Below, one piece after another: positions 25,620 through 33,519 of a DNA stretch of 37,871 nt (its first letter is position 1; every line of letters starts with the position of its first letter). Position numbers and translations under genes: made by a program. Below the pieces are notes generated by a model. That model worked only from the letters and a program-made list of their open reading frames with translations. It searched no databases and was not told the DNA's origin. Origin of the DNA: Nitrosomonas sp. (GTDB lineage: Bacteria > Pseudomonadota > Gammaproteobacteria > Burkholderiales > Nitrosomonadaceae); assembly GCA_021774055.1 (NCBI GenBank), contig JAJFJL010000081.1:1-37871 (forward strand), read 5' to 3'.

Positions 25620-25919
25620 TTATTTACGCATTGCTTTTTCAAACATACGATCAATTTTTGTCTCAGTATCTATTGAACGTCTGTTTGCTTCTTGCGCTAA
25701 CTCGCCTGCTGAGTTTGCAGCTCTAGCGACAGCATCAGCTTTATCGTTAGCAGCACTAGCTGCAGCAGAAGCAGCAGAAGCATCAGCTGCAACTGTGTTG
25801 AGTCGTGCTTCCAGATCATCAACCCGACCACTTGATGCGCAACCAGATAATCCTGCCAAAGCACCAACTACTACAGCAAGTGTCAGAATACGTAATTTAC
25901 CTTCGATTTTTTTGTTCAT
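25620..25919 (-). CDS. Alanine-zipper (Braun-type) lipoprotein
   Basis: The 99-residue preprotein has a signal peptide and the lipobox LSGC with Cys27 as the lipidated residue. The mature 73 residues form a continuous alanine-rich heptad pattern (AADASAASAAASAANDKADA) expected to make a trimeric coiled coil, as in Lpp/OprI. The C-terminus RMFEKAMRK ends in a lysine. In Lpp the terminal lysine is covalently joined to peptidoglycan by YkuD transpeptidases. The protein is somewhat longer than E. coli Lpp (58 mature residues). It converges on an ErfK/YbiS-like transpeptidase gene. Covalent attachment is inference; the family assignment is fairly secure. Confidence 0.82.
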   Translation of the reverse strand: MNKKIEGKLRILTLAVVVGALAGLSGCASSGRVDDLEARLNTVAADASAASAAASAANDKADAVARAANSAGELAQEANRRSIDTETKIDRMFEKAMRK

Positions 25920-25954
25920 ATGACCCTCTTAGAGTTTATTGTATATAAGTAACA

Positions 25955-26116
25955 CCTAGATTATGCAAGTAATCGCACACATACTGCACAACAGATTGTT
26001 CCATATAGCAAACCTTGTTCTTTGGGAATATCAATAAGTATTCTACGCAGAATAACATTTACTATATGAAACAATCTGTTGGACATTATATTGCACGGTT
26101 GCTTGCAGGATCTAGG
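25955..26116. repeat. Family A element, complete copy (A2), upstream of the lipoprotein gene
   Basis: The 162-bp element runs CCTAGATTATGCAAG to CTTGCAGGATCTAGG and is flanked by TAACA on both sides (25950-25954 and 26117-26121). Internally it contains CAACAGATTGTTCCATATAG and the inverted ACTATATGAAACAATCTGTT. Its distance to the lipoprotein ATG is only 35 bases, so it lies within or upstream of that gene's promoter. Confidence 0.88.
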
Positions 26117-26241
26117 TAACAATCGTTATTTATTTCTCAGTCACCAGTTTTCTATCTTCTAGCGACATGCCCACACATTCTATCTGACTTTGCTAACAAG
26201 ATAAACGGTATTAAAAAAATCTAATGTCAGAATGTTCTTTA

Positions 26242-26399
26242 GGAGCGCGTATGGAATAAATTAGGCAACTAGCGCAGGATTTATATTCATATTCAAAGAA
26301 TGTAAACAGGCGCATAGCACGGCTATATAACTGTTTACATAACGCAGAAGGCGAGCATAAATACAAAGCTAGTTGCCTAATTTATTTCATGCACGTGCC
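26242..26399. repeat. Family B palindromic element, complete copy (B3)
   Basis: The 158-bp copy runs from GGAGCGCGTATGGAATAAAT to TTTATTTCATGCACGTGCC, flanked by TTA (26239-26241 and 26400-26402). The core at 26309-26331 reads GGCGCATAGC-ACG-GCTATATAAC. The right TTA is the stop codon (TAA on the minus strand) of the L,D-transpeptidase at 26400, so the insertion duplicated the stop trinucleotide. Confidence 0.87.
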
Positions 26400-26966
26400 T
26401 TAGTGAATCTTTATCATTACACCTGGTTCTAACCACTGGCTAAGCTGATCAATTTGTTCGTTGGTTAAGGCAATGCATCCATTAGTCCAGTTGAACAGAT
26501 TATGAACTTCTAGATCTCCATTACCGATGCCGTGTATCCCAATATAACCACCCAGTGGCGTGTGTTGAGGCGGAGATTGTTCAGCGTTAGTAGCTTTTAG
26601 AATGGAATGCCAAGTTTCTTTGGTAATTCTATTTTCTATATATGCACGTTGCGCCGTCTCACGGTTTGGATAATCAAGACCAAAAAAACGATAATAACGA
26701 CTCTCATTGTTTATCCAGCCAATTCTAAATTGTCCTAATGGTGTTTTGTTGTCATTTTTTATCTTAGAATAAGTTGTCCCAAAGCGTCCGATGGAAATAT
26801 TATCAAATTCCATTTGGACAGCTTCTCCCTTCATCACTGTCAGAGTATATTCGCTTGTATCTACATCAACCCATATATCATTAGCATTGACCGATAGATT
26901 GAAAAACAACAACCCGATAAAACTTATAAATACGAAATAACAACTCTGTAATTTTTGTCTTAACAT
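26400..26966 (-). CDS. L,D-transpeptidase family protein (YkuD, TNGC variant)
   Basis: The 188 residues comprise a signal peptide (hydrophobic 10-25, cleavage near NANA) and a YkuD domain. The signature is IGIHGIGNGDLEVHN ... WTNGCIALTN, with His145 and Cys164. The usual SHGC is replaced by TNGC, so the histidine before the cysteine is Asn. That variant occurs in one branch of YkuD proteins, so it does not by itself mean inactivity. The second gene of this type within 2 kb, it may act in 3-3 crosslinking or lipoprotein release rather than attachment (inference). It starts 3 bases after the DUF3047 gene ends, so the two are very likely co-transcribed. Confidence 0.85.
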   Translation of the reverse strand: MLRQKLQSCYFVFISFIGLLFFNLSVNANDIWVDVDTSEYTLTVMKGEAVQMEFDNISIGRFGTTYSKIKNDNKTPLGQFRIGWINNESRYYRFFGLDYPNRETAQRAYIENRITKETWHSILKATNAEQSPPQHTPLGGYIGIHGIGNGDLEVHNLFNWTNGCIALTNEQIDQLSQWLEPGVMIKIH

Positions 26967-26969
26967 GGC

Positions 26970-27614
26970 TTATTCTTTGGTTGACCAAATATCACCATAC
27001 CAGGCGGTAGTCGTAGTATTCGAATTATCTGTGTCAGTCATAATAGCAACGGCATCAATTTTGTCGATTTCCTCGCCAAATAAATCTTGATAATCTGTAC
27101 GCACATCTCGTTGCATATGAATCCATTTTCCTGCTTGTTCAGACCCTGACGCTACAGCCATTACTCTTACGTTATCAATAAAAGCATTAGGCCAATTGTC
27201 ACCAACAAGCTGGTTGCTTGACCATACATAACTAATTACACGTGTGCGCCAAAATGCTAAGCCAACAGAAAAAACTATAATGACGCGTGCAGCATAATCA
27301 TCGCCACTACGCGAGCGTTCATCAACATCTTCTAGAATATTTTTTACTTTCCATGACCAATTAAGTATTGGTGTTTGATGAAGGTCGATATCTACCATAC
27401 GGTAAAGCACGGTGGCGCTTGCGTCGCTATCGGCACGTAGCACAAATTTTCCGTTAGGTTGTTCTTCAAGCTCATAAATAGTTTCAGCAGCAAACGATTG
27501 TGCATTCCAACTATTAAGCTCACCTTGTGAAAAGTTGGCGATATCAACACGTGTGTCGGCTGCCCACGATATTATCGGAAAGCAAAAAAGAAGACTGTAT
27601 AGGATTTGTTTCAT
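26970..27614 (-). CDS. DUF3047 domain-containing exported protein
   Basis: The 214-residue protein has a signal peptide (MKQILYSLLFCFPIISWAAD, cleavage after WAA). The segments LNWSWKVKNILEDVDERSR, DDYAARVIIVFSVGLAFWRT, ISYVWSSNQLVGDNWPNAF and DAVAIMTDTDNSNTTTTAWY-GDI are typical of DUF3047. They suggest a jelly-roll fold like carbohydrate-binding modules. No enzymatic function is established that I know of. It lies 54 bases after trpE and directly before an L,D-transpeptidase, so a cell-envelope role is more likely than a tryptophan role. Confidence 0.82.
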   Translation of the reverse strand: MKQILYSLLFCFPIISWAADTRVDIANFSQGELNSWNAQSFAAETIYELEEQPNGKFVLRADSDASATVLYRMVDIDLHQTPILNWSWKVKNILEDVDERSRSGDDYAARVIIVFSVGLAFWRTRVISYVWSSNQLVGDNWPNAFIDNVRVMAVASGSEQAGKWIHMQRDVRTDYQDLFGEEIDKIDAVAIMTDTDNSNTTTTAWYGDIWSTKE

Positions 27615-27668
27615 TAAAAGTATTTTAAAAAAATAACTGAATTTAACGTGCTGATCATAAATTATAAT

Positions 27669-29141
27669 TTAGTTTATTTTACTATCCAGGCCATCTTCAG
27701 CAATTTCCGCAGCACGCAATAAAGCTTTAGCTTTATTCTTTGTTTCAATCCATTCACTTTTTGGATCTGAATCAGCAACAATACCTGCTCCTGCTTGCAC
27801 ATGCAGCTGCCCATCTTTAATTACACCGGTACGAATTACAATGGCTATATCCATATCACCATTAAATCCTAAATAACCAACAGCACCAGCGTAAATGCCA
27901 CGCTTAGAAAGTTCCAGCTCATCAATAATTTCCATCGCACGTATCTTAGGTGCTCCACTAACAGTGCCTGCTGGAAAGGTAGCGCGTAATACATCAATAG
28001 CGCTAAGTCCTGGTTTAAGTTTTCCGTCAACATTGGAAACAATATGCATTACATGCGAGTAATTCTCTATCTGCATATTTTCGGTAACTTTAACGCTACC
28101 AGTTTGAGTAACACGCCCAATATCATTACGTCCTAAATCCATTAACATAACATGTTCTGCCCGTTCTTTAGGATCAGCTAATAACTCCTCGGCAAGCTGT
28201 TTATCCTCTTGCACAGTTTTTCCTCTTGGGCGAGTACCAGCAATCGGACGTACGGTTACAGCATCATCTTCAAGTCGGACTAAAATTTCTGGAGAAGCAC
28301 CGACCACATGGAAATCATTAAAATGATAATAAAACATGTAGGGTGATGGATTTAAGCTACGTAGAGCGCGATATAACGCCAACGGCGAGGCGTTATATGG
28401 CTTGCTGGTGCGTTGTGATAGGACAACTTGCATAATGTCGCCATCATGAATATAGCGTTTAGCGCGTTCTACCACAGCAATAAATTCTTCTTCAGTAAAT
28501 TCAGAAACCGCTTTACCTGGTTTTGTTGGCTTTTCAGATGGAATCTCGATAGATTTACGTAACTGCGTCAGTAATTCTTTGATTCTATTGCAGCCAGATT
28601 GATACGCATTTTCAACTTTTGGGTTAGCATAAACAATTAAAAAAAGTTTGCCAGATAAATTATCCATAACCACCAGTTCTTCTGATAGTAATAGCAAGAT
28701 ATCTGGAGTATTTAAGGTATCTGGCCGTGCATGGCCGGACAGCTTGTTTTCTATATAGCGAATAGTGTCATAAGAAAAGTAACCAACTAAGCCACCACAG
28801 AAACGTGGTAATCCAGGATAAGGGGCAGCATTAAATTGTGACAAATAGGATTCTATGAAAGCAAGCGTATCATCAGCCTTAACCGTATTTGATTCAGATG
28901 CATTAATAGTTTGAATATTGTTGTCGCGAACCTCAATTCTGGTTGTTGCTGGTAAGCCAATAAATGAGTAGCGACCAAAACGTTCGCCACCTTGCACTGA
29001 TTCTAATAAGTAGGAATAAGGTTTGTTAGCTAATTTCAGATAAACTGAAAGAGGGGTATCAAGATCTGAAAAGGTTTCAAGCACGATTGGAATACGATTG
29101 TAACCCTGTGCCGCAAATGCATTAAACTCAGCTTCAGTCAT
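27669..29141 (-). CDS. trpE: Anthranilate synthase component I
   Basis: TrpE converts chorismate and ammonia (from the TrpG glutaminase) to anthranilate, the first step of tryptophan synthesis. The ATG at 29141 gives 490 residues, starting MTEAEFNAFAAQGYNRIPIV. The TTG four codons upstream is less likely. The tryptophan feedback site LLES (45-48) is present. Chorismate-binding blocks are RPIAGTRPRG, LMDLGRNDIGRV and FPAGTVSGAPKIRAMEIIDE. It is the third gene of rpe-gph-trpE. No trpG, trpD or trpC follows, although that order is common in related bacteria; DUF3047 and a transpeptidase follow instead. No leader peptide or attenuator is visible before it. Confidence 0.95.
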   Translation of the reverse strand: MTEAEFNAFAAQGYNRIPIVLETFSDLDTPLSVYLKLANKPYSYLLESVQGGERFGRYSFIGLPATTRIEVRDNNIQTINASESNTVKADDTLAFIESYLSQFNAAPYPGLPRFCGGLVGYFSYDTIRYIENKLSGHARPDTLNTPDILLLLSEELVVMDNLSGKLFLIVYANPKVENAYQSGCNRIKELLTQLRKSIEIPSEKPTKPGKAVSEFTEEEFIAVVERAKRYIHDGDIMQVVLSQRTSKPYNASPLALYRALRSLNPSPYMFYYHFNDFHVVGASPEILVRLEDDAVTVRPIAGTRPRGKTVQEDKQLAEELLADPKERAEHVMLMDLGRNDIGRVTQTGSVKVTENMQIENYSHVMHIVSNVDGKLKPGLSAIDVLRATFPAGTVSGAPKIRAMEIIDELELSKRGIYAGAVGYLGFNGDMDIAIVIRTGVIKDGQLHVQAGAGIVADSDPKSEWIETKNKAKALLRAAEIAEDGLDSKIN

Positions 29142-29219
29142 GTTGCCGCCCAAATAAGGTCATGCAAGCAGAAAATATAAAAGATGTGGCTTGATTTTTT
29201 GCTGTTGGAAGACAATTGT

Positions 29220-29942
29220 TCATGACAGTTTTTGAAGTAATTTTGTCGCATCTGCTAGTGATTCAATAATGGCTTCACAATCAAGCTTACGTGCATCTCG
29301 ACCTTCGTTGTAGCCATACGGCACACAAAACACTGGACAACCTGCGGCACGTGCAGCAATCGTGTCATTGGATGAATCGCCAATTAGTAGCGCCTGCTGC
29401 GGTGGTACGCCAAAGTATTGGCAAATGTGTAACAGCGGCATCGGATCAGGCTTTCTTTTTGGCAAACTGTCACCTGATACAACAATTTCAAAATAATCAG
29501 CTAGCTTAGTGGCGCGTAATAACGGCAAAGTAAATATTTCAGATTTGTTGGTTATACAAGCTAGTTTAAAACCAGCTTTACGCAAATTATCCACCCCATC
29601 AATTACGCCAGGATATGGGCGTGTATTAACCGTTAGGTTTTCTGCATAATGCTGTTTGTAAATGGGGATTGCCTTAGCTAGTAACGCTGCATCCGGTTCC
29701 GCATCCATTTCTCCGGTTAAAGAACGTTTAATTAATCGCTGGATTCCTTTTCCTATAAATCCTTGGATGGTTTTTGATGGTAATTCTGGTCGACCTAATT
29801 CATGCAGCATTTTATTTGCGGCAAGAGCAAGGTCATCAGCGGTATCAAGTAAAGTACCGTCAAGGTCAATCATCACTACTTTCACTGGCAATAAAGGACC
29901 ATCTTGATTGCTTAATGTATCAGGGGCAGAGAATTTGTTCAT
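29220..29942 (-). CDS. gph: Phosphoglycolate phosphatase (HAD family)
   Basis: It dephosphorylates 2-phosphoglycolate, removing the product of Rubisco oxygenation or DNA repair. The 240-residue HAD hydrolase has the nucleophile motif DLDGTLLDT (Asp26, Asp28). Motif II is ACITNKS, motif III lysine is in KRKPDPMPL, and motif IV is LIGDSSNDTIAARAAGC. A helical cap sits at about residues 40-115. It lies 13 bases after rpe in the same unit. Linkage to rpe is typical of proteobacterial trp/cbb neighbourhoods and suits an autotroph, though it is not proof. A 15-residue N-terminal extension precedes the usual start. Confidence 0.92.
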   Translation of the reverse strand: MNKFSAPDTLSNQDGPLLPVKVVMIDLDGTLLDTADDLALAANKMLHELGRPELPSKTIQGFIGKGIQRLIKRSLTGEMDAEPDAALLAKAIPIYKQHYAENLTVNTRPYPGVIDGVDNLRKAGFKLACITNKSEIFTLPLLRATKLADYFEIVVSGDSLPKRKPDPMPLLHICQYFGVPPQQALLIGDSSNDTIAARAAGCPVFCVPYGYNEGRDARKLDCEAIIESLADATKLLQKLS

Positions 29943-29955
29943 ATAGTAAGACGCT

Positions 29956-30633
29956 TTAAGCTTTGGCTAATTCAGCACGTAACGCAGCCAATACAGTATC
30001 GTAATGATTTGGATCACTGTCCTTAGCTGCATTGTATATTGCAGATCCTGCTACGAAAGTATCCGCACCAGCACGTGCTATTTCAGCAATATTATCAACT
30101 TTTACGCCACCATCAATTTCTAGCATGATATCTTTGCCACTGGCATCAATACGTTTACGTGCAGCTTTTAATTTTGTGAGTGCTTCTGGAATAAATGATT
30201 GACCACCAAACCCAGGATTAACTGACATAATTAGAACTAAATCAAGTTTATCAAGAACATGATCTAGGTAATGCAGTGGTGTTGCCGGATTAAAAACCAT
30301 CCCAGCTTGGCAGCCTTGTTCTTTAATTAATCCGATAGTGCGATCAATATGGTTGGATGCTTCTGGGTGAAATGAAATAATGTTAGCACCTGCCTTTGCA
30401 AAATCAGGAATAATTCGATCAACTGGATCAACCATTAAATGAACATCAATAACTGCTTTAGTTAATGGCCGAATAGCTTCACAAATTAATGGACCAATGG
30501 TTAAATTTGGCACATAGTGATTATCCATTACGTCAAAATGGATGATATCTGCACCTGAAGCAATAACATCGGTAATTTCTTCACCTAATTTGGCAAAGTT
30601 TGCGGCAAGAATGCTGGGGGCAATACGATACAT
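29956..30633 (-). CDS. rpe: Ribulose-phosphate 3-epimerase
   Basis: It interconverts ribulose-5-phosphate and xylulose-5-phosphate in the pentose phosphate pathway and Calvin cycle. I start at the internal ATG ([20 protein letters not shown]), which gives 225 residues, the standard length. GAGAGA lies 7 bases upstream; the longer open frame to 30663 adds ten unconserved residues. TIM-barrel motifs are [16 protein letters not shown] (metal and substrate ligands), [18 protein letters not shown] and LEIDGGV. It is first gene of the rpe-gph-trpE unit and divergent from apaG. Confidence 0.95.
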   Translation of the reverse strand: MYRIAPSILAANFAKLGEEITDVIASGADIIHFDVMDNHYVPNLTIGPLICEAIRPLTKAVIDVHLMVDPVDRIIPDFAKAGANIISFHPEASNHIDRTIGLIKEQGCQAGMVFNPATPLHYLDHVLDKLDLVLIMSVNPGFGGQSFIPEALTKLKAARKRIDASGKDIMLEIDGGVKVDNIAEIARAGADTFVAGSAIYNAAKDSDPNHYDTVLAALRAELAKA

Positions 30634-30821
30634 AGATATTCTCTCTGAAAACAAAGCAATCATTTTACCAAGAATTGAATTGTTTTGTTTGATTAAGAAA
30701 ATGATTGTATTATTTTGTTTTCACGAAACAGTTGTTTGTAATCATCATGTTATCAAATAATGTTATGTTTTGGCCATTTTTTATGGTTGATGTCATACAG
30801 AAAATAGTGTGCAATGCTGGC

Positions 30822-31205
30822 ATGATTGAAACTGAAAAATATGAAATTGAAGTGACTGTTAGTACTACGTACTTACCAGATCATTCTAATATTGAGGAAA
30901 ATCGTTATGTATTTTCTTATACAATTAAAATCTCTAATACCGGAACAATCGCCACACAATTGATCAGTCGTCATTGGATAGTAACCAATGACGACGGTAG
31001 TTCACAGGAGGTAAAAGGGCTTGGCGTAGTGGGTGAGCAGCCTTTGCTTAAACCTGGCGACAGTTTTGAATACACCAGCGGAACAGCTATTTTTTCCCCG
31101 GTGGGGTCAATGAAAGGAAGTTATCAAATGGCGGCTGAAGACGGCCATCATTTTAATGTTCCGATTCCTGAGTTTTTCTTAAGTGTGCCAAGAGTGCTAC
31201 ATTAA
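30822..31205 (+). CDS. apaG: Co2+/Mg2+ efflux-associated protein ApaG
   Basis: A small Ig-like/fibronectin-III fold protein. ApaG mutations affect magnesium/cobalt resistance and Ap4A levels in enterics, but its direct role is unsettled. The open frame extends to 30705, but homology starts at the ATG at 30822 (MIETEKYEIEVTVSTTYLPD). That start gives 127 residues, the normal length. Conserved blocks are YVFSYTIKISNTG, LISRHWIVTNDDG, VVGEQPLLKPGDSFEYTSG and GSMKGSYQM. It is divergent from rpe, a conserved neighbourhood in betaproteobacteria. The next start is 19 bases downstream. Confidence 0.92.
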   Translation: MIETEKYEIEVTVSTTYLPDHSNIEENRYVFSYTIKISNTGTIATQLISRHWIVTNDDGSSQEVKGLGVVGEQPLLKPGDSFEYTSGTAIFSPVGSMKGSYQMAAEDGHHFNVPIPEFFLSVPRVLH

Positions 31206-31224
31206 TTATTTTGCTTCTACTATT

Positions 31225-31944
31225 ATGATTAACCAGACAACCCCAGGCGCGCTTTACCTTATTCCTAGCCCGTTGGGCGATAATGATATTTCTTGGATTA
31301 TTCCTGCTGCTGTTTTAAAACATGTTGCTGATCTTGATCACTACATTGTAGAGCACCCTAAAACAGCTCGTAAATTTCTAAAAAAAGTAGGATGCAGTAG
31401 ACCAATACAAGAAATTAAAATGCAGGTATTGGATGAGCACACAGCATCTTGTGATCTTTTACCATTACTTGGGCCAATACTGGCTGGTCATGATGTTGGC
31501 TTGCTATCAGAAGCAGGTTGTCCAGCTGTAGCTGATCCTGGATCAGAATTAATCCGCCTGGCACATCAAAAAAATATTAAAGTTGTTCCTTTAGTTGGCC
31601 CTTCATCTATTTTATTAGCATTAATGGCATCTGGACTAAACGGCCAACGTTTTACATTTCATGGGTATCTGCCAATAGAAAACGATAGTCGTATCAGTAA
31701 AATTATAGAACTGGAAAAGCTATCGCAAACCAACGATCAAACGCAAATATTTATTGAAACACCTTATCGTAATCAAAAATTACTAGATTTATTGGTAAAA
31801 ACTTGCCGGAATAATACTTATTTATGTGTCGCTAGTGATATAACCCTTGACCATGCGTTTATTGCGACTAAAACGGTAAAAGAATGGAAAAAAACTTTAC
31901 CTGACATTAATAAAAGACCTGCGATATTTTTATTGTACGGGTGA
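31225..31944 (+). CDS. SAM-dependent methyltransferase, tetrapyrrole-methylase superfamily (RsmI-related)
   Basis: I start at the ATG at 31225 (MINQTTPGALYLIPSPLGDN), giving 239 residues; the GTG at 31183 lies inside apaG. The fold is that of tetrapyrrole/rRNA methylases. LYLIPSPLG corresponds to the N-terminal GxLYxVxTPIGN of RsmI, and LLSEAGCPAVADPGSELIRL and VVPLVGPSSILLALMASGLN are the conserved SAM-site blocks. It differs from true RsmI (16S rRNA C1402 2-prime-O-methyltransferase) in having SPLG instead of TPIGN and in lacking the C-terminal extension. It is probably the RsmI-like paralogue of unknown target found in many betaproteobacteria. Confidence 0.82.
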   Translation: MINQTTPGALYLIPSPLGDNDISWIIPAAVLKHVADLDHYIVEHPKTARKFLKKVGCSRPIQEIKMQVLDEHTASCDLLPLLGPILAGHDVGLLSEAGCPAVADPGSELIRLAHQKNIKVVPLVGPSSILLALMASGLNGQRFTFHGYLPIENDSRISKIIELEKLSQTNDQTQIFIETPYRNQKLLDLLVKTCRNNTYLCVASDITLDHAFIATKTVKEWKKTLPDINKRPAIFLLYG

Positions 31945-31965
31945 AATTTAGTTTAAATCGGCATA

Positions 31966-32002
31966 GCGTAACCTATTCGTAACAAAAAATTCTGGGTTAC
32001 GC
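31966..32002. repeat. Hairpin between convergent methyltransferase and gloA genes
   Basis: GCGTAACC (31966-31973) pairs with GGTTACGC (31995-32002) around an AT-rich loop. The wording resembles degenerate REP-like intergenic sequences. It sits between two converging genes and may serve as a transcript end. It lacks a strong T-run. Confidence 0.4.
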
Positions 32003-32018
32003 GCCGCCAACTTAACTT

Positions 32019-32408
32019 CTAGGTTGTTTTTTTCTGAATAAACTCAATTTTATAACTATCAGGGTCTTCAACAAATGCAATGACTGTTGTGCCATGTTTC
32101 TTTGGTCCAGCCTCACGTACTACGTTACCACCAAGTTTTTTTGTTTCTTCACAAGCACGATAAGCATCATCTACTTCAATCGCAATATGACCAAATCCTG
32201 CCCCCAAGTCATATTCTGGCGTATCCCAGTTATGTGTTAACTCTAAAACAGTGCCATTAGCTTCATCTTGGTAACCAACAAATGCTAATGTAAACTTTCC
32301 ATCAGGATAGTCTTTCTGACGTAACAACCGCATACCTAGTACACCAGTATAAAAACTAAGTGATTTGTCTAGGTTGCCAACGCGCAGCATCGTATGCAGA
32401 ATACGCAT
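32019..32408 (-). CDS. gloA: Lactoylglutathione lyase (glyoxalase I)
   Basis: It isomerises the methylglyoxal-glutathione hemithioacetal to S-lactoylglutathione. At 129 residues it is close in size to the E. coli enzyme. The four metal ligands appear in the expected places: His5 ([10 protein letters not shown]), Glu56 (VLELTHNW), His74 (GFGHIAIEV) and Glu122 (YKIEFIQ). The absence of insertions suggests the short Ni/Co-dependent class. The ATG overlaps the rubredoxin stop (TAATG), so the two genes are translationally coupled. Confidence 0.95.
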   Translation of the reverse strand: MRILHTMLRVGNLDKSLSFYTGVLGMRLLRQKDYPDGKFTLAFVGYQDEANGTVLELTHNWDTPEYDLGAGFGHIAIEVDDAYRACEETKKLGGNVVREAGPKKHGTTVIAFVEDPDSYKIEFIQKKTT

Positions 32409-32596
32409 TATATTTTTACCATTTCAAAATCATCTTTGCGTGCGCCACATTCTGGGCATGTCCAATTCATTGGCACATCATCCCAGCGTGTTCCAGCAGG
32501 GATGCCTTCATCAGGAGCCCCCTCTGCTTCGTCATAGACAAAACCACAAATTAGGCATATGTAACGATGGTAGACCTGATTCTCTTCAGTAGACAT
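32408..32596 (-). CDS. Rubredoxin
   Basis: A 62-residue one-electron carrier with a single Fe(Cys)4 site: Cys14 and Cys17 in [15 protein letters not shown], and Cys47 and Cys50 in [15 protein letters not shown]. Complete and typical. It is upstream of gloA and divergent from thiD (29-base gap), a gene order seen in betaproteobacteria. It is a plausible electron donor for the rubredoxin-domain-less rubrerythrin elsewhere in the window, but that pairing is speculative. Confidence 0.95.
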   Translation of the reverse strand: MSTEENQVYHRYICLICGFVYDEAEGAPDEGIPAGTRWDDVPMNWTCPECGARKDDFEMVKI

Positions 32597-32625
32597 AATA
32601 GATAGGAATTTCCTTTTAGGTTAGA

Positions 32626-33519
32626 ATGAAAGCTGGTATTTTACGGTATTTATATATGATACAGCCACCCCCAATTGTACTTTCATTCGCAGCTAACGAC
32701 CCTAGTGGTGGTGCAGGCATTCAAGCTGACATCCTCACTCTTGCCAGTTTAGGATGTCATCCCTTGTCAGTAATGACCGCTATCACTGTACAGGATACAG
32801 CAGGTGTTGAAGATATTGTGGCACTTGATCCAGAATTAGTTGCTGACCAAGCCCGTGCTGTGCTTGAAGATATGCCTGTTGATGCATTTAAAATTGGCCT
32901 ATTAGGAAGCGTTGAAATCATTGCCGCGATTGCGGAAGTTATTTCTGACTACCCTGATATTCCAGTAGTGCTAGACCCCGTGCTGGCATCAGGTCGTGGC
33001 GATGAACTTGCTAATGAAGATATGGTGCAAGCAATACAAGAATTGTTACTACCACAGGTTACGATTCTTACACCAAATAGCTTAGAGGCACGAAAACTTG
33101 CACAAGAAGATGACGATGACGAGCAAGAACTTAGTCTAGATCAGTGTGCTGACAAGCTATTACAAATGGGTTGTGAATATGTCTTGATTACCGGTACCCA
33201 CGAGAATACGTCCCGAATTACAAATACCTTGTATAACATTGATGGTATTTTACGTGCAGATGAATGGCCTAGATTACCAGCCTCTTATCATGGCTCAGGT
33301 TGCACCCTAGCCGCAGCAATTGCTGCACATATCACTAGCGGTTTACCAATCTATAGCAGCGTTTATGAAGCGCAGGATTTTACCTGGCAGACATTAAAGG
33401 CAGGTTTCCGTCCAGGCATGGGTCAGTATTTGCCGGATCGTTTCTTTTGGGCGAATGATAGCGACGATAACAAAACAACAGATAAACAAACTACTCGCAA
33501 AAATGTATCAAAAGATTAG
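32626..33519 (+). CDS. thiD: Hydroxymethylpyrimidine / phosphomethylpyrimidine kinase
   Basis: ThiD phosphorylates HMP twice to HMP-PP for thiamine synthesis. The 297-residue ribokinase-like protein has FAANDPSGGAGIQADILTLA (a variant of the SGSDPSGGAGIQAD motif), TVQDTAG, VVLDPVLASGRGDELA, LTPNSLEARKLA and the anion-hole SYHGSGCTLAAAIAAH. A second possible start (ATG at 32656, MIQPPPIVLSF) lies nearer the homologous region. The upstream one has an AGG about 10 bases before it. A hydrophilic C-terminal tail (about 20 residues, rich in D/K/T) is beyond the usual end and overlaps the start of thiE by 17 bases. No TPP riboswitch is visible upstream. Confidence 0.92.
   Translation: MKAGILRYLYMIQPPPIVLSFAANDPSGGAGIQADILTLASLGCHPLSVMTAITVQDTAGVEDIVALDPELVADQARAVLEDMPVDAFKIGLLGSVEIIAAIAEVISDYPDIPVVLDPVLASGRGDELANEDMVQAIQELLLPQVTILTPNSLEARKLAQEDDDDEQELSLDQCADKLLQMGCEYVLITGTHENTSRITNTLYNIDGILRADEWPRLPASYHGSGCTLAAAIAAHITSGLPIYSSVYEAQDFTWQTLKAGFRPGMGQYLPDRFFWANDSDDNKTTDKQTTRKNVSKD

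Noticed and set aside
25597-25923. 108-residue plus-strand ORF opposite the alanine-zipper lipoprotein
   Set aside because: Ala/Ser-rich translation is a by-product of the antisense heptad repeats; the minus-strand reading has a signal peptide and lipobox.
30705-30821. 39-residue N-terminal extension of apaG
   Set aside because: Homology and normal length start at 30822; the extension is not conserved-looking and reaches into the shared promoter region with rpe.
33455-33502. Upstream start of thiE
   Set aside because: The residues precede the conserved GLYAITPD start and lie inside the thiD coding end.
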